Shown: positions 1 through 7,233 of the stretch, one piece after another
Layout of the letters: each line of letters opens with the position of its first letter
How positions within the stretch are numbered: the first letter of the stretch is position 1
Assembly: GCA_946481265.1 (NCBI GenBank)
Contig: CAMLNE010000154.1
Location: 1-9,707 of the forward strand
DNA length: 9,707 bases
Direction: 5' to 3'
From: an uncultured Panacagrimonas sp.
GTDB taxonomy: Bacteria; Pseudomonadota; Gammaproteobacteria; Nevskiales; Nevskiaceae
Made by a program: the position numbers and the translations under genes
The notes under the pieces: model-generated
The model's database searches: none
Told to the model about the DNA's origin: nothing
Seen by the model: only the letters and a program-made list of their open reading frames with translations

Positions 1-1233
1 CGCCTGGCCGAGCTGGTCGAGACGCACTTCGACGACCTGGTGCTCTTCGACATCCTCGACATGGGCGTGCCCATCGGCACGCTCGCGCCGCGCAAGGCGC
101 GCGCGGTGGCGATGCTGCGCTACTACGCGGGCCTGACCGTCGCGCTGCACGGACAGACCATCGAGAACTCGCTGCCCGGCGAGGTGATGTCCTACACGCT
201 CAAGGAACCCGTGGGCGTGGTCGGCGCGATCAATCCCTGGAACAGCCCGCTCGTGCTGTCGATCTGGAAAGTGGCACCGGCGCTGGCCGCGGGATGCACC
301 GTCGTGCTCAAGCCCGCCGAGCAGGCGCCGCTGGCGCCGCTGCGCTTCGGCGCCCTGTGCCTGGAGGCGGGCGTTCCGCCCGGCGTGGTCAACGTGGTGC
401 CCGGCCATCGCCCAGCCGGCGCGGCGCTGGCCGAGCACCCCGATGTCGACAAGATCGCGTTCACCGGGTCCACGGAAGTGGGCCAGTCGATCATCCGTGC
501 CAGCGCCGCCAACGTGAAGCGGGTGTCGCTCGAGCTCGGCGGCAAGTCGCCCAACATCGTGTTTGCCGACGCCGACCTCGAGCGCGCGGTGCCGGCCGCC
601 GCCATGGCGGTCTTCGCCAACTCCGGGCAGAACTGCCTGGCCGGTTCGCGGCTGTTCGTGCAGCGGCCGATCTACGCCGCGTTCATGGAGCGCCTGGCGG
701 CCTTCGCGAAGGCGCTGCGCGTGGGCGACCCGCTGCTGCCCGAGACCCAGCTCGGACCCGTGGTCTCGCAGCAGCAGCTGGCGCGCATCTGCCACTACAT
801 CGAGCAGGGACGTGCCGCCGGTGCGCGCCTGCTGGCCGGCGGCGAGCGCCTGGCCGATCCGGTGCACGCGGCCGGCTACTTCATCGCGCCCACGGTCTTC
901 GCCGATGTCACCGACGACATGGCGATCGCGCGCGAGGAGATCTTCGGCCCGGTGCTGTCTGCGCTGGCGTTCGACACCGAGGACGAGGTCATCCGCCGCG
1001 CCAATGCCACGAGCTACGGCCTGGGCTGCGGCGTGTGGACGCTGGACATCCACCGCGCGCACCGCGTGATGCGGCGGCTCAGGAACGGCACGGTCTGGGT
1101 CAACTGCTACAACCTGCTCGACGTCGCGATTCCCTTCGGCGGCTACAAGATGAGCGGCTACGGGCGCGAGTCCGGCGCCGAGCACGTCGAGGAATTCCTG
1201 AACACCAAGTCCGTGCTGATCTCGGTGCAGTGA
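1..1233 (+). CDS. NAD(P)-dependent aldehyde dehydrogenase, 5' end missing
   Basis: The frame is open from base 1, so the true start lies to the left. About 410 residues are visible against roughly 480-500 for the family, so some 70-90 N-terminal residues are missing. Seen directly: the NPWN motif with the oxyanion Asn near 232-243, the FTGSTEVG cofactor-loop motif (about 460-483), LELGGKSPN with the general-base Glu at 532-534, GQNCLAGSR with the catalytic Cys at 634-636, EEIFGPV (about 934-954), and the C-terminal PFGGYKMSGYGRE segment. All catalytic residues are present, so the enzyme should be active, oxidising an aldehyde to a carboxylate with NAD(P)+ in the cytoplasm. The family does not reveal the substrate. 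The gene ends 15 bp before a GMC alcohol dehydrogenase, the expected supplier of its aldehyde, which supports co-transcription. The valine codon at 40 could be taken for a start, but the preceding 13 codons (RLAELVETHFDDL) are typical ALDH sequence, so the gene is truncated by the window rather than starting there. Confidence 0.95.
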   Translation, partial: RLAELVETHFDDLVLFDILDMGVPIGTLAPRKARAVAMLRYYAGLTVALHGQTIENSLPGEVMSYTLKEPVGVVGAINPWNSPLVLSIWKVAPALAAGCTVVLKPAEQAPLAPLRFGALCLEAGVPPGVVNVVPGHRPAGAALAEHPDVDKIAFTGSTEVGQSIIRASAANVKRVSLELGGKSPNIVFADADLERAVPAAAMAVFANSGQNCLAGSRLFVQRPIYAAFMERLAAFAKALRVGDPLLPETQLGPVVSQQQLARICHYIEQGRAAGARLLAGGERLADPVHAAGYFIAPTVFADVTDDMAIAREEIFGPVLSALAFDTEDEVIRRANATSYGLGCGVWTLDIHRAHRVMRRLRNGTVWVNCYNLLDVAIPFGGYKMSGYGRESGAEHVEEFLNTKSVLISVQ

Positions 1234-1248
1234 GGAGTGCGTGAAGCG

Positions 1249-2856
1249 ATGGATACGTTCGACTACGTGATCGTGGGTGGCGGCACCGCGGCGAGCATCC
1301 TGGCCTACCGTCTGGGCGAGCAGGGCCGCTCGGTCTGCGTGGTCGAGGCCGGCCCCGAGGATCGCAATCCCTACATCCGCATGCCGGTGGGATGGTTCAA
1401 GACACTCAAGGACCCGCGCGTCACCTGGCAGCTGCAGTACCAGGGCTCGGAGGGCACGCTCGGCCGCGTCACGCCGCTGGTCCAGGGCAAGGTGCTGGGC
1501 GGATCCAGCGCCGTGAACGGCGCGGTGTACAACCGCGGGCAGAAGGAGGACTTCGATACCTGGGCGCAGCTCGGCAACGCCGGCTGGAGCTACGCCGAGG
1601 TCCTGCCCTACTTCCGGAAAAGCGAGCGCCTCTACGGCGCCGGCGACGATCGCTTCCGCGGCCGCGAAGGCGCGATGCCGGTCAACCCGATCTCCTGGCG
1701 CACGGCGGTGGGCGAGACCTTCCTCGAAGGCGCCAAGTCGATCGGCATCCCCGAGAGCGCCGACTACAACGGCGAGGTGCAGACCGGCGTGAACTACACG
1801 CAGGGCAACGTCCTGCGTGGCCGCCGATGGAGCACGGCGCACGCGTTCCTGCACCCGGCGCGGCGCAAGTTCAATGTCCGCGTGCTGACCGACGCCACGG
1901 TCACGCGGGTGCTGCTCGACGGCAGGCGCGCGACCGGCGTGGCCTACCGGCAGGGCAGCGAATCGCAGACGCGCTCGATCGCCGCCTCGCGCGCGGTGGT
2001 GCTCTGCGCCGGCGCCATCGGCAGCCCCAAGCTGCTGCAGCTGTCCGGCATCGGGCCGGCGGCGGTGCTCGGCGCGGCCGGCATCCCGGTGCACAGCGCG
2101 CTCGAGGGTGTGGGCGAGAACCTGCGCGACCATTTCGTGCCGCGCGTGATCGTGCGCTGCAAGCCGCACGTGGTCAGCGTCAACGAGCGGGTCAAGGTCG
2201 CGGCGCTGTTCAAGGAAGTGCTGGCCTGGGCGGTCGGGCGGCCCAGCGTGCTGGCGATCAGCCCGGTGCTCATCTACGGCTTCTGGAAGTCGCGGCCGGA
2301 GCTGCTGCGCCCCGACATCGCGCTGTCGTACTTCCCGGCCAGCTACAAGCTGGGGATGATCGGCCACCTGGACGACAAGCCCGGCCTGACCTGCGGCGGC
2401 TTTCAGCTGCGCCCGGAGAGCACCGGATACGTGCGCGTGACCTCGGCCTCCGATCTCGACGCCCCGCAGATCCAGCCGAACTTCCTGGCGCACGCCACCG
2501 ATCGCGAGATCGTGGTCGCGGCGCTCAAGTGCGCGCGATCGATCATGCGCTCGGTGCCCATGCAGCGCCTGGTCGAGTCCGAGATGCTGCCGGGCGACGC
2601 CGTGCAGAGCGACGACGAGTGGCTGCAGTACGCGCGCCAGTACGGCAGCACCGGCTATCACCCGGTCGGGACCTGCAAGATGGGCCCGGCCTCGGATCCG
2701 CTCGCGGTCGTCGATCCGCAGCTCAAGCTGCACGGCCACGAGCGTCTGTATGTCATGGACGCCTCCGTGATGCCGACCCTGATCTCGGCCAACACGGCGG
2801 CGGCGACGATGATGATCGCGGAGAAGGGCGCGGCGCTGCTGGTGGCGGCCACATGA
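1249..2856 (+). CDS. GMC-family FAD-dependent alcohol/choline dehydrogenase
   Basis: A 535-residue protein, normal for the GMC oxidoreductase family. It has the N-terminal FAD-binding Rossmann motif VGGGTAAS (residues 9-16) with the distal acidic residue in VVEAGP (31-36). GMC signature 1 runs through KVLGGSSAVNGAVYNRG (81-97), and signature 2 is GAIGSPKLLQLSGIGP (255-270). The C-terminal catalytic pair is His471 in YHPVGTCKMG and Asn515 in SANTAAATMM. Family members oxidise alcohols to aldehydes, usually passing electrons to quinones or other acceptors. The ATG at 1249 is chosen because the FAD motif then sits right at the N-terminus and GAGGAG (1232-1237) lies 11 bases upstream. A GTG at 1237 would add four residues but falls inside that Shine-Dalgarno site. 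The stop overlaps the P450 start as ATGA, so translation is probably coupled. Between an aldehyde dehydrogenase and a P450, its likely job is oxidising the P450-made alcohol. Choline dehydrogenase is a common automatic label, but the neighbours do not suggest betaine synthesis. Confidence 0.93.
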   Translation: MDTFDYVIVGGGTAASILAYRLGEQGRSVCVVEAGPEDRNPYIRMPVGWFKTLKDPRVTWQLQYQGSEGTLGRVTPLVQGKVLGGSSAVNGAVYNRGQKEDFDTWAQLGNAGWSYAEVLPYFRKSERLYGAGDDRFRGREGAMPVNPISWRTAVGETFLEGAKSIGIPESADYNGEVQTGVNYTQGNVLRGRRWSTAHAFLHPARRKFNVRVLTDATVTRVLLDGRRATGVAYRQGSESQTRSIAASRAVVLCAGAIGSPKLLQLSGIGPAAVLGAAGIPVHSALEGVGENLRDHFVPRVIVRCKPHVVSVNERVKVAALFKEVLAWAVGRPSVLAISPVLIYGFWKSRPELLRPDIALSYFPASYKLGMIGHLDDKPGLTCGGFQLRPESTGYVRVTSASDLDAPQIQPNFLAHATDREIVVAALKCARSIMRSVPMQRLVESEMLPGDAVQSDDEWLQYARQYGSTGYHPVGTCKMGPASDPLAVVDPQLKLHGHERLYVMDASVMPTLISANTAAATMMIAEKGAALLVAAT

Positions 2857-4133
2857 AGACCCTCGACGCAAAGACCCCCGACGTGAAAGCGCCCGACGTG
2901 AACACCGATGCGGACCTGACCGACATCCTGGGCGAGACCTGCACGCAGTCGCCGTACGCGTATTTCGACGCCCTGCGATCGCGCGAGCCGGTGCACTGGA
3001 ACGCGCGGCACCGCGCCTGGCTGGTGACCAGCCACGCGGCGGTGTCCGAAGGCCTGCGCGACGGACGGCTGCTGTCCAACCGGATGAAGAAGCTGCGCGA
3101 GAGCCTGGCGCCGGACAAGCAGGCAAGCGTGGGCCGCACCCTGCGCCTGCTCGAAGACTGGATGGTGTTCCAGGACAACCCCGATCACCGGCGCGTGCGC
3201 AGCGTGGTGCAGAAGACCTTCACGCCGCAGACCGTGCTGCGCCTGGAGCACGATATCCGCGCGCTGGCGCGCCAGCAGGTCGCGCTGCTGGGCCGGCGGC
3301 TGCAGGACGAGCCGGACAGGCCGATCGACCTGCTCAACGAGATCGCCTACGAGATCCCGGGGCCGATCATCTGCCGGATGCTGGGCGTCCCGGCCGAGGA
3401 TCGCTACCAGTTCATCGAGTGGACCGAGGAGGTCTCCAGCGTCATCAGCGGATTCGCCGACGACCCCGAGCGCTACGAGAAGACCCACGCGGCCGTGTGC
3501 TCGCTCGAGGACTACCTGACGCGGATCATCGCCGAGGACCGCGTCGGCGAGGACAACCTGATGTCGCAGCTGGTGGCGGCCGAGGCCGACGGCGAGCGCC
3601 TGTCGCGCAGCGAGGTCATCGCCAGCGGCATCCTGCTGCTGTTCGCCGGCAACCGGACCACGTCGTGCATGATCGCCAACGGCGTGCGCGCGCTGGCCCT
3701 GCATCCGGACCAGCTCGAGCGGCTGCGCGCCGACCCGACCCTGGTCAACGCCGCCGTCGAGGAGATCCTGCGCTGGGAATCGCACACCAAGGCGACGGTG
3801 CGGATCGTGGGCGAGGACTTCGAGTGGCATGGCCAGCCGCTGCGCGCGGGGCAGCGCGTGTTCCTGTCGCCGCTGTCGGCCAACCGCGATCCGTCGGTGT
3901 TCGAGGATCCGACGCGGTTCGACATCCAGCGGCCCAACGCGAATCGCCACATCGCCTTCGGCACCGGCGTGCACCTGTGCCTGGGCATGTCGCTGGCACG
4001 GCTCGAACTGCGCATATTCTTCGCCGAGATGCTTGACACCCTGCCGATGCTGCGGCTGGTGGATCCGGACAGCCGGTGGGTGCCATCGATCGTGAGCCGC
4101 GTGCAGCGCGAGCTGTGGGTGACGGCGCGATAG
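2853..4133 (+). CDS. Cytochrome P450 monooxygenase with an atypical I-helix
   Basis: A 426-residue soluble bacterial P450 without a membrane anchor. Visible landmarks are DNPDHRRVRSVV (108-119, the usual D-P-x-H-x-R-x-R region), the I-helix motif AGNRTT (265-270), the K-helix ExxR as E304-R307, and the haem loop FGTGVHLCLG (369-378) with Cys376 as the thiolate ligand. It should hydroxylate a C-H bond using O2 and electrons from a ferredoxin system, which is not encoded in this window. The I-helix normally reads AG-x-E/D-T-T. Here the acidic partner of the catalytic Thr269 is replaced by Arg268, which could change proton delivery or substrate type. The N-terminus (residues 2-16) is an imperfect 15-bp in-frame repeat giving KTLDA, KTPDV, KAPDV, unlike a normal P450 start. 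The ATG overlaps the GMC stop by 4 bp (ATGA), and that coupling supports this start. Substrate unknown; a CYP subfamily cannot be assigned by eye. Confidence 0.94.
   Translation: MKTLDAKTPDVKAPDVNTDADLTDILGETCTQSPYAYFDALRSREPVHWNARHRAWLVTSHAAVSEGLRDGRLLSNRMKKLRESLAPDKQASVGRTLRLLEDWMVFQDNPDHRRVRSVVQKTFTPQTVLRLEHDIRALARQQVALLGRRLQDEPDRPIDLLNEIAYEIPGPIICRMLGVPAEDRYQFIEWTEEVSSVISGFADDPERYEKTHAAVCSLEDYLTRIIAEDRVGEDNLMSQLVAAEADGERLSRSEVIASGILLLFAGNRTTSCMIANGVRALALHPDQLERLRADPTLVNAAVEEILRWESHTKATVRIVGEDFEWHGQPLRAGQRVFLSPLSANRDPSVFEDPTRFDIQRPNANRHIAFGTGVHLCLGMSLARLELRIFFAEMLDTLPMLRLVDPDSRWVPSIVSRVQRELWVTAR
2856..2900 (+). repeat. 15-bp imperfect tandem repeat encoding the P450 N-terminal tail
   Basis: Three 15-bp units (2856-2870, 2871-2885, 2886-2900) encode K-T-L-D-A, K-T-P-D-V and K-A-P-D-V. 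Units 1 and 2 share the AAG-ACC start, and units 2 and 3 share CCC-GAC-GTG. The unit length is a multiple of three, so copy changes would preserve the frame. The tail precedes the conserved P450 fold. Confidence 0.6.
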
Positions 4134-4140
4134 CAGCGAT

Positions 4141-4204
4141 GCAGGACCGGAAGGCGGACGCATGACGGCGGCGCAGCCCGCCCGGCGCTTTTGTTCGGTC
4201 CTGC
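4141..4204. repeat. 9-bp perfect inverted repeat in the P450-BVMO gap, possible stem-loop
   Basis: GCAGGACCG (4141-4149) is exactly complementary to CGGTCCTGC (4196-4204). Between the arms is a second hairpin, GGCGG (4167-4171) with CCGCC (4178-4182) and a six-base loop, followed by a short T-rich run TTTTGTT (4189-4195). This could be a partial terminator or attenuator reducing read-through into the monooxygenase gene, or a regulatory fold. The T-run is separated from the inner stem, so a standard Rho-independent terminator is not clear. The inverted repeat is seen; the role is inferred. Confidence 0.45.
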
Positions 4205-4230
4205 GAATACCTGGAGCGGCATTGCGGACG

Positions 4231-4239
4231 GAGGAGGGG
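4231..4239 (+). promoter_or_regulatory. Strong Shine-Dalgarno site setting the BVMO start
   Basis: GAGGAGGGG lies three bases before the ATG at 4243, with the GGAGG core (4230-4234) about eight bases away. This favours 4243 over the in-frame ATG at 4162, which has only the weaker GGAAGG upstream and would add 27 residues without similarity to the flavoprotein family. Confidence 0.6.
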
Positions 4240-4242
4240 CAG

Positions 4243-5943
4243 ATGACGACCGATACGAAGGGCGAGACAAAGGCAGATACGAAAGTCGGGACGAAAGTCG
4301 GGACGAAGGTCGGGACGAAGGTCGGGACGCAGGGCGGGACGCAGGGCGGGGTGGAACGCCACGACGTGGTGGTGATCGGGGCCGGCATCTCCGGCATGTA
4401 CGCGCTGATCCGCCTGCGCGCGCTGGGATTCCGCGCGCGGGCATTCGAGGCCGGCAGCGACGTTGGCGGCACCTGGTACTGGAACCGCTACCCGGGCGCG
4501 CGCTTCGATTCGGAGAGCTACAGCTACGCGTTCTCGTTCGACCCGGAACTGCTCGAGGAGTGGAACTGGAGCGAGCATTTCGCCGCGCAGCCGGAGACCC
4601 ATCGATACCTGCGCCGCGTCGCCGAGAAATACGATCTGCGTCGCGACATCGAGTTCAACACGCGGGTGTCCTCGGCCGAGTACCGTGACGCCGACGGCAT
4701 CTGGGTGGTCACGACCGAGGCCGGCAAGCGGGTCGAGGCGCAGTTCGTGATGACCTGCATCGGCATCCTGTCGGCCCCGCACTTCCCGCCGACGCCGGGC
4801 CGGGAGGATTTCAAGGGACCCAGCTGGCACACCTCGCACTGGCCCAAGGAGCCGGTCGACCTGAGCGACAAGCGCGTCGCGGTGATCGGCACCGGCGCCA
4901 CCGCGGTGCAGCTGATCACGGAGATCTCCAGCAACGTCGGGCATCTGACCGTCTTCCAGCGCACGGCCAACTACACCAAGCCGCTGCGCAATGCGCCGAT
5001 CACCGAAGCCGAGCAGCGCGCGCTCAAGGATCGCTACCCGGAGATCTTCGGTCGCTGCAAGCAGACCTTCGGCGCCTTCCTCCACGACATCGACCCGCGT
5101 TCGATCTTCGAGCTGGATCCGCAGGCGCAGCGCGAGCATCTGGAGCGGCTGTGGAGCGAGCCGGGGTTCGGGTTCTGGCTGGGCAATTTCATGGACACCT
5201 TCACCGACCGCAAGGCCTGCGAGATCGTGTCCGAGTTCGTGCGCGGGAAGATCCGCGAGCGCGTGAAGGACCCGGCCGTCGCCGAGCTGCTTGCGCCCAC
5301 CGACCATCCGTTCGGCACCAAGCGCGTGCCGCTGGAGAGCGGCTACTACGAGGCGTTCAACCGGCCCAATGTCGAACTGGTGGACCTCAAGAAAACCCCG
5401 ATCCAGCGCATCACCGCGACCGGGCTCGAGACCGCGCAGAAGGCCTACGAATTCGACGTGATCATCTACGCCACCGGCTTCGACGCGGTGACCGGTTCGT
5501 TCAACCGCATGACGATCCGTGGCCGCGACGGACAGCTGCTGAAGGACAAGTGGGCGGAAGGGCCCCAGACCCTGCTCGGCCTGCAGATCTCCGGCTTCCC
5601 GAACCTCTTCACGATCGTGGGACCGCACAACGCCGCGGCGTTCTGCAACATCCCGCGCTGCATCGAGCAGAACGTCGACTGGGTGTGCAGCGCGATCGCC
5701 CACCTGCGCACGGCGCAGCGCCGGTCGATCGAGGCCACACCCGAGGCCGAGGCCGAGTGGACCACGCACGTCAACGAGCAGGTCGGGGAGATGCTCATCG
5801 GCCAGACCGACTCCTGGTTCATGGGGTCCAACATCCCGGGCAAGAAGCGCGGTTTTCTAGCCTACTTCGGCGGCGCCCCGGCGTACCGGCTGCGCTGTGC
5901 GCAGAGCGTGGCCAAGGGCTACGAGGGCTTTCGCATCAGCTGA
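4243..5943 (+). CDS. Baeyer-Villiger-type flavin monooxygenase with a repeat tail
   Basis: A 566-residue class B flavoprotein monooxygenase. The first Rossmann motif GAGISG (46-51) binds FAD, followed by GGTWYWNRYPGARFDSES (75-92). The Baeyer-Villiger fingerprint FxGxxxHxxxWP is intact as F190, G192, H196, W200 and P201. The NADPH-binding motif is GTGATA (216-221). FGTKRVP (357-363) carries Arg361, aligning by motif with the catalytic Arg of phenylacetone and cyclohexanone monooxygenases. The C-terminal half has ATGFDA (410-415) and GPHNAAAFCNIPR (460-472). It should use NADPH and O2 to turn a ketone into an ester or lactone in the cytoplasm. The fingerprint and length fit the phenylacetone/steroid/cyclic-ketone group, but substrate cannot be assigned. 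Residues 4-35 are eight tetrapeptide repeats absent from typical members, where the FAD motif is near the N-terminus. It follows the P450 by 109 bp and probably belongs to the same pathway. The start at 4243 has the stronger ribosome site; 4162 is the alternative. Confidence 0.93.
   Translation: MTTDTKGETKADTKVGTKVGTKVGTKVGTQGGTQGGVERHDVVVIGAGISGMYALIRLRALGFRARAFEAGSDVGGTWYWNRYPGARFDSESYSYAFSFDPELLEEWNWSEHFAAQPETHRYLRRVAEKYDLRRDIEFNTRVSSAEYRDADGIWVVTTEAGKRVEAQFVMTCIGILSAPHFPPTPGREDFKGPSWHTSHWPKEPVDLSDKRVAVIGTGATAVQLITEISSNVGHLTVFQRTANYTKPLRNAPITEAEQRALKDRYPEIFGRCKQTFGAFLHDIDPRSIFELDPQAQREHLERLWSEPGFGFWLGNFMDTFTDRKACEIVSEFVRGKIRERVKDPAVAELLAPTDHPFGTKRVPLESGYYEAFNRPNVELVDLKKTPIQRITATGLETAQKAYEFDVIIYATGFDAVTGSFNRMTIRGRDGQLLKDKWAEGPQTLLGLQISGFPNLFTIVGPHNAAAFCNIPRCIEQNVDWVCSAIAHLRTAQRRSIEATPEAEAEWTTHVNEQVGEMLIGQTDSWFMGSNIPGKKRGFLAYFGGAPAYRLRCAQSVAKGYEGFRIS
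4252..4347 (+). repeat. Eight 12-bp in-frame tandem units in the BVMO N-terminus
   Basis: The 12-bp period encodes D-T-K-G, E-T-K-A, D-T-K-V, three copies of G-T-K-V, and two copies of G-T-Q-G. Units at 4300-4311 and 4312-4323 are identical, as are 4324-4335 and 4336-4347. Identity rises toward the 3' units, as expected from recent slippage or unequal crossing-over. Copy changes keep the reading frame. The peptide is small, polar and Thr/Gly/Lys-rich, so probably disordered. It is not CRISPR: there are no spacers. Confidence 0.85.
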
Positions 5944-5951
5944 ATCGGCGG

Positions 5952-5977
5952 CCGGGCGTGGCGCGTTCAGCGCCCGG
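5952..5977. repeat. Short inverted repeat after the BVMO gene
   Basis: CCGGGCG (5952-5958) pairs with CGCCCGG (5971-5977) around a 12-base loop. An alternative fold is GGCGC (5960-5964) with GCGCC (5970-5974). It begins eight bases past the stop codon, where a terminator is expected, but no T-run follows. It may aid Rho-dependent termination or simply be GC-rich chance pairing. Confidence 0.3.
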
Positions 5978-6039
5978 TTATCGCCAGGCCTTATCTACGG
6001 GAGGGACGAACAAAAGCCGACCACAAGGGGCGCATCGCC

Positions 6040-7233
6040 GTGAGCAGGCGCATCCAGCACGACATCGAGCACCAGTACGGCACCGGCGAACCCCAGTTCG
6101 AACGCTCGATGGGGGGCTTCCTGGGCCCGTCGATCGTCGAAGGCAACCGCGTCACGCCCTACGACAACGGCGACCAGATCTTCCCCGCGATGCTCGACGC
6201 GATCGGTCGGGCGCGGGTGTCGATCACCTTCGAGACCTACATCTACTGGTCCGGCGAGATCGGGCGGCGGGTCGCCGAGGCGCTCGCCGAGCGGCGCCGC
6301 GCCGGCGTGCAGGTGCACGTGCTGATCGACTGGCTGGGCAGCGATCGCATCGACGCGGCCGTGCTCGAGACGCTGGACCGGGCCGGGGTGGAGGTACGCC
6401 GCTACCACCCGCTGCGCTGGTATTCGATCCATCGCATCAACAACCGCACGCATCGCAAACTGCTGATCGTCGACGGCAGCGTGGGCTTCACCGGTGGCGT
6501 GGGCATCGCCGACGCCTGGACCGGCCACGCGCAGGATCCCTCGCACTGGCGCGACACGCACTACCGCGTCGAGGGGCCGGTGGTGGCGCACATGCAGGCG
6601 GTGTTCCTCGCCAACTGGACCACCGTCAGCGGCAAGCTGCTGCACGGCGAGGCGTACTTCCCGGCACTGGAGCCGGCCGGACCGATGCGCGCGCAGGTGT
6701 TCAGCAGCTCGCCATCGAACGGCGCTGACACCATGCGCCTGATGTACCTGATGGCGCTCACCGCCGCGGAGCGATCGATTCGCCTGGCCAGTGCCTACTT
6801 CGTGCCGGACGAGCGCGCACTCGGCGCGCTGGTCGCGGCGCGCCGGCGCGGCGTACGCGTGCAGGTGATCACGCCGGGCCCGAATGTCGATGCGCGGACG
6901 GTGCGCTGGGCGTCGCGCGCGCGCTGGGGCCCGCTGCTGGAGGCCGGCGTGGAGATCCACGAGTTCCAGCCGACGATGTACCACCGCAAGGGGCTGATCA
7001 TCGACGAGCGCTTCGTGTCGGTGGGCTCGACCAATTTTGATCCGCGTTCCTTCGGCCTCAACGACGAGGCCAACCTCAACGTGTACGACGTGGCGTTCGC
7101 CGAGCAGCAGGCCGCCTCGTTCGACCAGGACCTGCGGGATGCGCGGCGCGTGACCCTGGAGGAGTGGAAGCGCAGGCCCCTGGTGACGAAGGCCTGGGAG
7201 CAGGTGGCCTCGTGGCTGGGGCCCTTGTTGTGA
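6040..7233 (+). CDS. Phospholipase D-family protein, cardiolipin synthase B-like
   Basis: A 397-residue protein with two HKD motifs: H138-x-K140-x4-D145 (HRKLLIVDG) followed by GFTGG, and H315-x-K317-x4-D322 (YHRKGLIID) followed by GSTNFDPRS. Two intact HKD motifs form one active site that works through a phospho-histidine intermediate. The FETYIYWSGEIG segment (64-75) and the long spacing between motifs are typical of bacterial cardiolipin synthases, which join phosphatidylglycerol to another phospholipid at the inner membrane. No N-terminal membrane segments are visible, so it resembles the ClsB/YbhO group (about 400 residues) rather than two-helix ClsA; a phosphatidyltransferase or phospholipase with another substrate is possible. 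The GTG start at 6040 has AAGGGG (6025-6030) nine bases upstream; the next in-frame ATG at 6109 lacks a better site. It lies 96 bp after the monooxygenase gene and may be a separate unit. No obvious promoter is seen in that gap. Confidence 0.9.
   Translation: MSRRIQHDIEHQYGTGEPQFERSMGGFLGPSIVEGNRVTPYDNGDQIFPAMLDAIGRARVSITFETYIYWSGEIGRRVAEALAERRRAGVQVHVLIDWLGSDRIDAAVLETLDRAGVEVRRYHPLRWYSIHRINNRTHRKLLIVDGSVGFTGGVGIADAWTGHAQDPSHWRDTHYRVEGPVVAHMQAVFLANWTTVSGKLLHGEAYFPALEPAGPMRAQVFSSSPSNGADTMRLMYLMALTAAERSIRLASAYFVPDERALGALVAARRRGVRVQVITPGPNVDARTVRWASRARWGPLLEAGVEIHEFQPTMYHRKGLIIDERFVSVGSTNFDPRSFGLNDEANLNVYDVAFAEQQAASFDQDLRDARRVTLEEWKRRPLVTKAWEQVASWLGPLL

Noticed and set aside
1237..1248. GTG start for the GMC gene
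   Set aside because: The GTG overlaps the best Shine-Dalgarno site; the ATG at 1249 fits the family better.
1392..2852. Upstream extension of the P450 reading frame through the GMC gene
   Set aside because: The frame is open only because of high GC; the translation is Arg/Ala-rich noise overlapping a clear GMC gene. The P450 starts at the ATGA overlap.
4252..4347. CRISPR-like repeat array
   Set aside because: 12-bp units are directly adjacent with no spacers and encode protein in frame.
2658..4472. Long - strand open frame opposite the P450 and BVMO start
   Set aside because: Antisense shadow with no family motifs; its VPTFVPTF run is just the complement of the 12-bp repeats.
3745..5769. 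674-codon - strand open frame
   Set aside because: It overlaps the BVMO and P450 genes entirely, with no recognisable domain; typical of high-GC antisense frames.
5952..5977. Rho-independent terminator after the BVMO gene
   Set aside because: Stem present but no following T-run, so kept only as a low-confidence inverted repeat.
5151..6728. 525-codon + strand frame spanning the BVMO end and PLD start
   Set aside because: It runs across two well-supported genes in another frame, with Arg/Pro/Ala-rich content and no motifs.
5995..6984. 329-codon - strand frame opposite the PLD gene
   Set aside because: It overlaps a gene with both HKD motifs; no conserved motif of its own.
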